From Xestospongia bergquistia (Eukaryota > Porifera > Demospongiae > Haplosclerida > Petrosiidae), in the NCBI GenBank assembly GCA_963965975.1, contig OZ014411.1:25465249-25529248 (forward strand): DNA of 64,000 nucleotides, read 5' to 3'. The position numbers and the translations under genes were made by a program. Each line of letters begins with the position of its first letter. Position 1 is the stretch's first letter. The notes beneath the pieces were generated by a model. It was not told where the DNA came from. It made no database searches and worked only from the letters and a program-made list of their open reading frames with translations. Below, in pieces: positions 24,266 to 35,600 of the stretch.

Positions 24266-26032
24266 CTAATTGACAAATAAACATGATAAAAGACACACAT
24301 GAAGAGCTTTGATACTCCACGATTTATGAGATATCCATTAAATGTCATACAGGATTACATAGTTACCAACTAAACACCAACTATTCAACAAGTGAAAGTC
24401 TTTGTTTATAAAAGGTTTGCAAGCATACAATTTTCATAAGGATGCAAAGCATTCTATTAAGCTGTAAACTGCTGTCAGTATACTGACAATCATAACATGT
24501 GTGTTTGAAACCCATTGTTACTGATTATTGTATGAACAATTATTAAGTACAATGTGCATTTAGCTCAGGTGGGAATTTGCTATTGTTGAACCATAATATG
24601 TACTCTAAGACAGGAAACCTTACTAGATCCTACAATCAAAGTCACTACTATAGCTACAAGCATTAAAGGTTTTCTCTGATTAGTACTGGATCATCTGTGG
24701 TCTAATACTAAGATTTGTATAGCACTATGTATATAAATTCTGAAGAAAAAGGTCTTGTCTTTATCATTCATGATGTTACATCATCTTTACAATAATGAAC
24801 ATCTTTAAACTATGCAATAATTATTGAATGCTAAAAGTATTTTACATCATGTAAGTATTTTGAACCAAGACGGTTCAAGAAGGGTATGACATAGGTGTTC
24901 TTTCTCAACCAGTCTACTAATTAATCTAAAAATGAGTATCATGAACCTTAAAGGTTACAAGGGTTCCTCACCTTAATACCCTTATCCTTGTAAACCATTT
25001 AGAAAACAATTAACTACAATATCCCACATGACCTCTGCACTATATATATTCTGCATCATGATGAAACCATACAATTCTGGTGAGAGATAAAGAGTTTATT
25101 GTTTGTCAGATTCATTTTTTGATGTAGTGTACTGAAAGCTTGTCCATTTTGTGTTACAAGAACTTTCATATATACCATCAACTTCAATTATTTCATCCAT
25201 AGATCACATGTAATTGTTAATAATTTTATTTTAGGTGGCACGCCTTCACATTTTATTGGGCAAGAGTGTTCCCAAACCACAATTGTCTGCCACAAGCTAC
25301 ATGATTATCATAATCAATTCATAAAATTATACTTCTATTGTTAATTTTTCACTTTGTTAATAACTTACTTTAATTCATAGCAAGTTTGTTAATAGTTGTT
25401 TATTGTATTACAAAAATTGTTTAAGTGACATTGTTAATGTTAAAGTACACTAACATCTTGTCACACAAACCATCATAAGCAAAATATGTACAGTATTTAG
25501 ATCAATTGACATTGTTCTGTGAATAGTCTAGTCTCCCAAACTGCAAAAATGTAAGAATGTTTGAGGACTAGACTATAAGTAAAGATGAGTGAATGTTTTA
25601 ATCTTATTTGATTGAATTCTAATATAACCAGCATATGTGAATTTTAGTTTTTGATGACATCAGTACTAGCTTTTACAGCAGTACAATTTAGTGATAGAAT
25701 CTGACTATGTAGTATTGAGAGTTTGATGTTCATGTATATCTTCATCCAGGAGTTCCAGTATTCCAGGAATACTTATCAAAAGCAAACTTTTAAAAATATT
25801 TTTACTTCTTTATAGCTTTTTTGCATACTGTCATCAGCTTTCTTGAGTTAGAATGATCAGTCTCCATAGAGTAATATATAATTGTTACTAATTGAATTCT
25901 CAACTTTTTTTAATGAAAATTGACTTGAAAATTTAATAATGCGCAAAACTACATTAGCAAAAAACCTGAAACTCTTAAAAGTTAACACATAATTTTGTCA
26001 AAATTATACCAAATTTTAAGTTCAAAACTAAA

Positions 26033-27130
26033 TCACTTGGTGCACACCACACAAGTTATAGCTCTATCTCTTTGATAGGGAAGACATGGAATACCAGTAT
26101 CACAAGTTGCTTCAACAAAGTAGAATAGAGCGCCTTCAGTATTTCGACGAGTTCCATGTATGACTTCAGGATTAGCATCAATACATTCATAGACAGCATT
26201 CCTTTGGTGATTATAGTACTCTGTCATTAGATATCCGTAATACTCTCGAGTCCATGATGGGGGACATGTCACTCTAGCAGGTATGGTAAGTTTAGCTACA
26301 TTTGTAGGATTGAAGCACACTGCACAAGGGACATTGTGGTTGTGTGTAGGTCCTCTGAATATTCTGTTGTAGCTTTCATATTCAGTTCCATACAAGTCAG
26401 ATTCATATAGAGGGTTTACATTACTTAAGTACTGAGGAACCTTTGGTAGACAAAGATAATTGGCTCCACCACCCCTGTGTTTATAATGTGAACCAGCAGT
26501 AATTCCTTCATAAAGAAGCTGAGTTCCACTTCGACACGATTTCTTTCCAAACCTTGTGTAAACAACACCACCTTTAACTGGTCCAGGTGGTCCTTTATCA
26601 CCTTTATCACCTTTTTCACCTTTATCACCTTTGTCTCCTTTTGGTCCAGGTATTCCGGTAGGACCATACATGCCATCACGCCCATCTCGTCCATCACGAC
26701 CATCACGACCACGTATTACTTTGATATTTACAGTTTCACCTGTTACATCTTCTGCATTTTCTGTCATAGCTATCATTCCTGTAAAAAATATAGTCTAAAC
26801 CTTTATTACATACCATCTTAAGTAGTACGATTTTACCAAAATTATTGTCATTCCTCTTACAAAGTTATATACAAGGAAAATAGACTAAACTTAGGATTGT
26901 GTATAGTTAATAGGCACACTTTCTTCATTTATTACCTTGAGTGTCTTCATTTTTATCAGGGAAGGTAGTATCAATTTTTTCAACATGGTTTTCTGCAGTA
27001 TTTTTAAAGGGATCTGCAACTGACACCAATTATACCTATATATTAATATTATGACAACTATACCTGATGAAGTGCAGAGAGTCTTGTGCAACATCAACAT
27101 AAGTGTGGAAATTAACAGGACACCTTTCAT
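26033..27130 (-). CDS. Short-chain collagen (C4-like), copy 3
   Basis: A 296-aa secreted protein from exons 27130-27064 (signal peptide MKGVLLISTLMLMLHKTLC), 27013-26936 and 26778-26033, with the same phase-1 introns and exon lengths as copy 1. There are 15 Gly-X-Y triplets (GRD repeated, GPT, GIP, GDK/GEK, GPP, GPV). The C-terminal domain ends ITCVVCTK, and YLCLPK, VPCAVC and IPCLPYQ are all present. It is the closest paralogue of copy 1, through the 3-kb duplication. In its C-terminal domain some stretches are closer to copy 2 (for example SNVNPLYES), which suggests later exchange between paralogues. Confidence 0.9.
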
Positions 27131-27609
27131 CTTAGAATAGAGTCTACTTAACTGTCAACTATAAAAATGTAGCAATGAGAGATGAAAGTCTAACAATCTA
27201 CTTATTACACTTATCTAATATGCAGACAGGAAGTGTTTATCACATTATGCCAGATACCATAGATAATATCTACTACAAGAATTAAAGGTTTTCTATGATT
27301 ACCACTATTTGTAACAATGGCATTATATATATATATATATATATTGTGTCATATCGATTGAATAAATTTAATAATATTATATTGATGTTTATTTAAATAC
27401 ATTATTGTGTTCATATATTGAGAGGCATCCTTGATTTAATACAATTATCAGACACTATTACTAAACACCAATTGTCAAAATTTAGGAATTGGCAACATTA
27501 AAGAATACAGTCTAGACATATGATTACTAACACTGTGAAGTGGTTTATAGACTTGCTTTAGGAATTGAAGTCATCTCAGATTAGAGTCAATGCAAGACAA
27601 GTTATTACT

Positions 27610-27870
27610 AACACTATATGGACTTATAATTTATAATAAGACCTGTTCAACAAGTGTAGTACCAGTACTGTAAGAGGTTTCAAGGGCTCTTCACTTCAAC
27701 AAGTCTACTACAAGTGCTGTTGTTACTCAATATTACTCAACAATGCACTAATAGTACAAGTAAATTGAACATTAAGTTGTTAAAAGGGCTTTTCATCTCA
27801 GAACTATAATTGGATCTGACAATATACTCAGATACCAGTTCAGTGCAGGTAATTAACCTCAATAATTTTA
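27610..27870. repeat. Interspersed repeat family, copy F
   Basis: Contains GACCTGTTCAACAAGTGTAG, TGTTGTTACTCAATATTACT, CAACAATGCACTAATAGTA and TAATTGGATCTGACAATATA, with an internal insertion relative to the other copies. Confidence 0.7.
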
Positions 27871-28250
27871 ACTGGTAAACACAAAGCCATGCATGAACTG
27901 CTAAATACTTTATATGGTTTATGAAATATCTATGTTTTGGCAGTTTCTAGATGTAACCACTACATCACCCTTTTGTTCACTTTTCCCTAGACACCAAACA
28001 TTCATGAACCCTAAAGATAATAAGACATGATCACATGCTACAATTGCATGGCTACATCCAAGAGGACCCATTTTTCTATGAAAATTGATTTTAAGTACAC
28101 ACGGTCGGTCACTAACAGTAAAAAAGTAATAAACAGTAAAAAAGTAATAAATTACTCAACCAGTAGATTAAAGAGGTCAAGCCAAGGTCATGAAAATTCA
28201 CTAGATTTTATGTGCAGCTTACTCATGTAGTGGACTTGTCATGAGTCAAG

Positions 28251-29629
28251 ACTACTTTCCTATTAAGTTTAGTACTACAAACTTTATTGCTGCAACTAAA
28301 CAAATAATAATAATGATGAAACTATTTCATAAATCAAGCAATTTAATCAGAGATGAAAGTGCATGTATGTCAATGACAACAATAACCTTATAAGGTATGT
28401 AGTAGGTATGGTGTGATCACTAATAATCACAAATGCATAACTGGGAAATTGCAATGAATAATATGCTATTGTTACTGAGAGTAGCTTATGGTTTGATTAA
28501 CTCCCTTTGTATCTTAAAATCTTTATATAAAAACTTGATAAACCTAGCAAGCAATGCCATCTATGTTAATACACATACCTGGTCATTAACTATTTGACAA
28601 ATAAAAATAAAACTACTACATGTATTTGTATTAAGATGCATCTTATACCTCTTGTGCATATTTATTTGTTGACCAATTGCAACTGGTATGTGAAAAATAA
28701 GTGGTACTATAAGGTCAAGTTCAAAATACATAGTACATAAGAACTTCTAAAAATGGCAAAATAAATTAATCCTTCACACAGCCATAAGAACAACAACATA
28801 CCACCTTTCTATTGCTAGTGCAAATTTGCTAATTAATTTTATTGTTTGTACTGGCATGTAACTTAATTTACCATAGAACAAAAAATTGGAGTATATATCA
28901 TATAGTTAGTACATGGCTGGTAGGACTACCTGGCACATAACTTCCCAGGTATTTGTTTATACTGCTTTTTAATAAGAACTATTAATTTTTTTGTTCATGT
29001 GTGAATGAAAAAATAATGTTAGTGATTTAATAAGATTAGTCTAAAAATAGCCAACTGGTAATTGTTTAGACGATCATCAAGAGATACTTCAGTGCCTACA
29101 TTTATAAATGAATTTTTGTTAAGAGGAATTTGCTTAAGCTAGATCATCATTGCTCTTCTTTCCTGTGCAACAGTATTCTGCGATAGATACATCAACAAGA
29201 AAATTAACAGGTCACCTTTAATTTAGAAGATGCCATCTAAGGCTAATGAATGATAAATCTGCAAATACAACTCAAAACAAAAGCTGATTAGTTATAGAGT
29301 TGTTATTGTTGATGTTATTATGCTAGTTCCATCATCCAAGCCTCAATCAATAGGGATGTGTCAACACCAGGAACAGTAACTTTAACTAACTAATTAATTT
29401 TTAAAGCATTATTGAGTCTGTATTTTTTACTTGTTATATCATATTACTGAAATAAATTAAACTAACAAATAATTAACAAAAAGGTAAATCCTCATATATA
29501 CTAATAACAAAAGAGAAGTCTTTGTGCGCTTCAGTAAGTTCTAACAGCTGAGGAGAATAAAAAGATTTATCTCTAGTTATAATTAGCTAGTGTAATGTAA
29601 ATTTTAACTATGCATATAAATATCACATG
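28251..29629. other. Noncoding between collagen copy 3 and FAN1 3' end
   Basis: AT-rich with no intact gene. One degenerate collagen exon 1 relic is seen. Confidence 0.55.
29165..29221 (-). pseudogene. Relic of a short-chain collagen signal-peptide exon
   Basis: On the minus strand the stretch reads TTAAAGGTGACCTGTTAAT at the place where functional copies have ATGAAAGGTGTCCTG, and further on CAGAATACTGTTGCA, similar to CAGAAGACCATCTGCA. The start codon is lost and stops are present. It points to a former fifth copy, now gone. Confidence 0.5.
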
Positions 29630-32600
29630 TCATATAAAAAAGTATATGCGTGTGCTCTGACCTTTAACTCTACATACTTCAGCTGAACAATTCCACTGAG
29701 AGAGTCTGGACAACCAGATGATTTGTTTGTGAGACAATTTGTCACCTGGTCCTTTGACTTCAACAAACTGTAATAAAAAAAATGTAATGATAATTTGATA
29801 CAGTGTAACATGCTAATTAGCATCATTTTTGAACAAAATAGAAACAGCAAAGTTAATGTACCATAAAGCTTGTATACAAAAACACTTACTCAATTAATCC
29901 ACTCACTTAAAGCAGATGGGAAAATAAAATAAATCCTTCACATGAGTGTATGAGCAGTAAATGTGTCATCTTACCTTGCATGTTTTCTGTACAGGGTCCC
30001 ATAGGGTTAAATCAGGAAGACCACTCCTATTATGATAGTAGTTATGAACAAATAGAGTGCACACCTCACTAAGAACATGTCCACCAATGCATACAGTTAA
30101 TGTCTACAGTGATAGAAAGTGTATATAACTGTTCAATTAACAGGAAATTAAACAGAATTAATGGAGGGTCATGCACAGGCCAGGTACGATTGGTCAAGCC
30201 TGCCCAAGTGGGCAAGGCTATTGACAAGCAAGTGTTGAGCCACACCTATTTAGGCAAGGTTACATGGTGTACCTAGGCAATTTGCTGGATACGTATGTGT
30301 AACGTAAATATTAAAAGACAGAGCCAACTCTGAGCTCCATCTACAGTACATGTCAGGTAGGCACAGGGTATTCACCATTATTTGTTAATCATGAAACTAT
30401 AGGTGTATTGGCAGGCTTTATTGGATATTTAAGGGCTCTCATACTTTCATGAAAAGGGTGTTGAATCTCTTCACATCAAGGGTGTTAATTTAAGTGGGTG
30501 TATTAATACCTACACCACCGCCACCCTTTTTGAATATATTACATCTTTACCTTAAGATCATCCACACCACCTGGAAATATGTCCCAGGTAATGCCAATTA
30601 CATTCTCTCCCAGATGGTCTTGCCAACAATCAGTTACAGCAGATGATAACTCCTACAGTAACACAAAAACAAATGAAAAAACCAGTGTAGCAAGACACTA
30701 TGTTTAAACAATTTACTGAGTCATGTCTAATACAATATTATATTTTGAACAAGTTAGTCTATTTTGTTAAAAATAGTACAGTAAGTCAATGGTAAGCCTA
30801 TACAAGCTTATTGCATACTCGTTTTTTGTATCTAACACAGTATTATACACACCTCTAGTGTACAGTGTCTTATCCAGGTCAGTCTTTTCTCTATAAGATC
30901 TCTTCTAGCATAGTAGAAGGTCTCTTTTCCAAAATCAAGAGGCATCGACTGGAAATAAAAAGTTAAGACAATTATAGTCAAATAAATTAAAGTAAAAGTA
31001 ATACAAGGACACGATCTGTGAGATGAAATTTGTTACTGTCTACTTGGATCTCTAATGCTGCAAAATTAAACAAATTATGCTCAATGTCTATTGATAAAAC
31101 CTTTTTAACTGTACCAACATAATATGAGGCAAGTAATATATGTAGTGTAGCCAAATGAAATTTGATGAGGGATGACCTTTTTCTCTCCGAGAGTCTTTTC
31201 AAGTTGACAACTTAATACTTTAACTCTCAAAATATTTGTGCATCCTACAAACAAATAATCTCGTCTTATTTACTTGTTTTTCTGGGCATACTTTTTCTTC
31301 CCTTACAAATGTATATGGTAGACAAGTAAGATACAAAATTTTAAATGTTTCACTTCTGACCATAACCAGGCAACAATGTTGTACAATGTTTGTACAAATT
31401 CTATTAAATTATACACAGTTCATGTATCTTCTCAGTATTAATAGAAAATAGCAACTAAGGCTGGGACAAGTGTTTGAACAGTTACAATGTTCAAATATAA
31501 TTGTGTTTTAAGTCTGCAGATGTTATTTGAAGCTTTGTACCATACCCTCACACATGTGCTTGGCCATACTCATTGTCATTGTGTTAAAAAGTAAGTGGTT
31601 AGTTCTAATGTGTCAACATCTACCTTAATTGTGAAGCCAAATGAATTATAGGGATTATCTTTTGAATTATAAAAGTAATAGAAGTAGGTGTTCAAATAAA
31701 CCTAATGTTAAACTCTATTATGGAGGATAGCATTATAATGCATAGATTGAATGTGGAAGTAATTTTTTCTCCAATAGCATCCTTAAACATTGAGCACTAC
31801 TGTGTTCAATGATACAGCAAGAGTTACTATATACATGAAATACAAAACATAAATAAATATATATCTACCTGGTAAGGTCCTCTGAAAACATCAGGAATAT
31901 GAGAAGAGAATATTATATCCCACATCAACAGTACAAACAGTGTAGACAATGTACTACCTTCAGCATGAAGAGCTTTAGGCCATCCTAATACTGTAGTATA
32001 GTAATGTATGGCATACCCCTCTACTTGAAGGAGTGAGATAGTATCAGTTGCTGGATCTCGTGCCAAAAAAAGACATGTAGATGGTTGTTGATCACCCAAG
32101 ATTTCTACCTGAAAAGGGATTACAATGATGCCGAATATTTCAATGCATAAGCATTTCTTTAATACCTGTATTTCCTTTAAATCATGCTTAATACCTGTAT
32201 TTCCTATAAATCATGCTTAATATCCATATAATAATTACTTCTCAAAATGCTATACTCACAACCACTCTGATCACTCAACATCTAAAGGTTCTCCCCACAG
32301 AAAATCATATTTAGTCAATCCTACAAGCTTGAGCTTTACAAAATCCAATACTCAATGTGCTGTATACTAAATTACCTCATGAGGTTCTACAAAGTCAAGA
32401 GTAGGAAAATCAGATGATCGATATTTAATTCTGGCTTTTTTATTTCCTGGAGTAGGAAGGCATAATTTATGAGCTCTTTGTAACAATGAATATCGATGAC
32501 TATCATGAAGTGTAGAGTCACTGAGGGCACTTTTGATTAGACCTAAACACTACACAAAGGGACAATGAACACAAAAGTGATTTTCTGATGAAATACATTG

Positions 32601-35600
32601 CATGGCAGACAATCAGTCTACAAATGACTAGTCATTATGTGTATATTAAGCATATTATAAAATAGTTGGGTCAACACATATTTTAAAGTATGCTTAGATT
32701 CATTGTTACGTTGTAGTATAAATCATGATGTTAAATTATATAAGTCACCTTATTTTTATCTCCTAAATGATAATCCCAGTTCAAAGTAAGTCTCTCCCAC
32801 CATTGTCCACGACGATGTATCCCAAATATTTCTTGATTTAACAACATGTTCAAGATTTCATTGGCTTTAGAGTACTCTCTTAATTTTTCCCAACATTCAA
32901 CACAATAAGTTAATACACGAACACACACACATCCAGCAGTGAATTGAATAAAGAAAGAGGACACGCTGCCATTCTTAACACCACTACCAGCACTAGGTCT
33001 CCTGTTATGGATACAAGTCGAAGTCTCATCATCATCTTCACCAGTTAGATCTACAACATCAGTATAACAATTGACACTTGTATTTCTTAATGATGTACTG
33101 TCACTTGAAAATTCAGTACTATAGCTACTTGCTGATATAGTTGTAGCTGAACTAAATGATACATTGTTAGTGTTAGTTATAGAGATGGTGGTACCTGTAG
33201 TTACATAGCTACTCGTTGATACAATTGTAGTTGATATATTGTCAGTGTTAGTTATTGAGCTGGTGGTGTCTGTACTTGTATAGCTTTCAAGTTCACTCTG
33301 TAGTAATTGAGCTGCAATGTCTGTTATTTTAGTGAGTTCAGAAAGTAAAATATCTTTGTCTTCAATCATTGTGGTGATTTGATTTTCTAGTTGGCTAGCA
33401 TCATAAAATCTATAATAAAATCAACTGAAGTATTGTTCTAATCATATAATAGTATATAAAATAATCCTTAATTTCACAGCAATTACATTATTTCTCTATT
33501 AAAAGTGGAAATTATACTCTAGGCATAGCAACTTTAAGTGTCTTGGTCTCCCATTTTTATCTAATAGTCTTCTCTCAAAGCAACAATGTTTCAAAGTATA
33601 TAGTAGATTGTGGGTGATGACATAGATATGAATAAAATTTCAAATTATACTTTTCCTAAAGTTGTAAACTTACTTTGCTTTGTCTTAAAAAATCCCCTTT
33701 TTATTTAAGTACTCAATTTCTCTTAAATTCATGATACTTATTACATACGCAAAATAGAGATTTACCTTTATGCTAAAGCTCACCTCTCAAATTCAGCCAC
33801 AGACAAGAATAATGGTCTAGTGATAGTGATGTCATATTGAGGATAGACAATTTGTCCAGTCTGGACTTGTAGCATGTGGTATCTGTATATAAAAGAAATA
33901 AAATCATCATAATAATAACAACAACGGCTACAAACACACACATATAAACAAGGATATTAACAATAGTAAATGTCTTATTTTCATCCTATGGTTAGTGATT
34001 AACAAGTAAGGATTAGATAAACTTTTGGACCTGGTATACAACCAACCAAGATCACATTCTCCATTTTGTATCTATCACCACAAGGAAGATTCTCTACAGT
34101 CAAGTATACCATACCCATGATGTATTGTGTTTGATCAAATGGTTGTATCCAGTCAAAATTCAGTTGAAGGCATAGATTGCATGGTTGCTGGCTTATCACA
34201 CCAGGAATAAAAGTTCTTCAATACAGCGCCATCATACACATCCCTGTACAGACCCACTATTACCTAACTTTTTCTCCAGTGTTGACAATTTTGATGGAAA
34301 TCACTTCTACTATAGAATTTGGCTAAGCTGCCTTTCAGTGCATATACATGTTTTGTAGTTCTGTCCATGCTTTACTTTTTTCAAAAACTGCATTGCAGTA
34401 AACTTTCTTTTGTGAATGAAGCGTGCAGTGCATTTTGGAATATCTGATGTGGTTTTAGTAGACAACTCATCCATTATACATTGTCCAAAATTACTACTGG
34501 CCATCGGCCATTTTCCAAGTGAATAATTAGAATGGCCAATTGAAATGGCCTATATTCGGTCAAGGGCCTGACACCCTTTTTAAATTTGTTTACTTACATT
34601 TTGGGCACTTTGGCACGTATGTTCTTTGTGATGAAAAGACGTCAAGACTTGACAAGCTCATCAGCAGAGGACTCTATGAGTAAGAGATGAAAAATATCCT
34701 ACAACACTTTCAGAAATTGGCAGTGCAATCTTGATAAAGATAGCCAGACGCTGATGTGGCTAAACTGTGACTCTTCATTTAAAAAAACCAAGAAAGTTGT
34801 TGATCGGCTTAATGCAAGCCGTGTGTGAAATTCAGACCCAGATTGGTTAGTAATAAATACTTCAGTGATAAGTGGATTGTTGGTGCTGAATCTGTCCTTA
34901 CAAGCAATGTGTGCGACCACGCTCATACTGACCAACGTGTGCAGGCTATGTGTTTGTTGAGCACAGAATGAGCCAAAGCTGATGGACAAGGTCCATCTTC
35001 ATATGCACCTATTGCACAAGCATTACATAACTTGCCCGAAGACAAGCAAAAAAGTTTCGATAGAAATTTGACATTACTTATTTTGTAGCAATAGAAAAAT
35101 TGTCATTCTTAAAGTATCCTGGTATTCGTGAGCCAGAGAAACGCCAGCACTTTTTAAATATGGCCAGTAAATATCTGTTACATTCGGTCATATGGCCAGT
35201 GGTGCAAAAAATTATTTTGGACAATGATTATATAGAGTACAGAACATTGCTTTAAAAAATAGAAGAAATAGTGTCATAGATCGGTAAGATAGCTGATAAC
35301 ATAGCTGGAAAAAAGTGATAAACTAACACAAAAATTCAAAAATGAGTTTGAAGGTGAACCATCAACAATGCTGTGGTGGTGCTTGTCTACAGACGATGAT
35401 CGCTGCAATCTGAAAATCTGATGTAGTGTCTTCTTGAGTATCAGCGCTCTCAAAGTTTTTAAATATTTCGATCCCTTCCTCTGATTCTGCTTCAAATTCA
35501 GCCTCATTACTACTAGATATAGCTGACAATTAACTCTGAATTAGTTCTTCACATTCATCATTATTGTTTCCTCCTCTGTCATCGTAAATGGTATTGCTAT

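Larger units (their letters stand above)
23635..25250. other. Noncoding, rich in interspersed repeats
   Basis: Two clear copies and one weak copy of the interspersed repeat (about 23800, 24060 and 24940). Also a segment at 24600-24770 that resembles 9530-9660 (CATTA.AGG.TTTCTCTGATTA; ATAGCACTAT). No gene is seen. Confidence 0.55.
25250..28250. repeat. Segmental duplication, right copy (sister 10250-13450)
   Basis: Carries collagen copy 3 in the same orientation as copy 1. Upstream and downstream noncoding blocks align with 10250-13450 in the same order. Confidence 0.7.
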
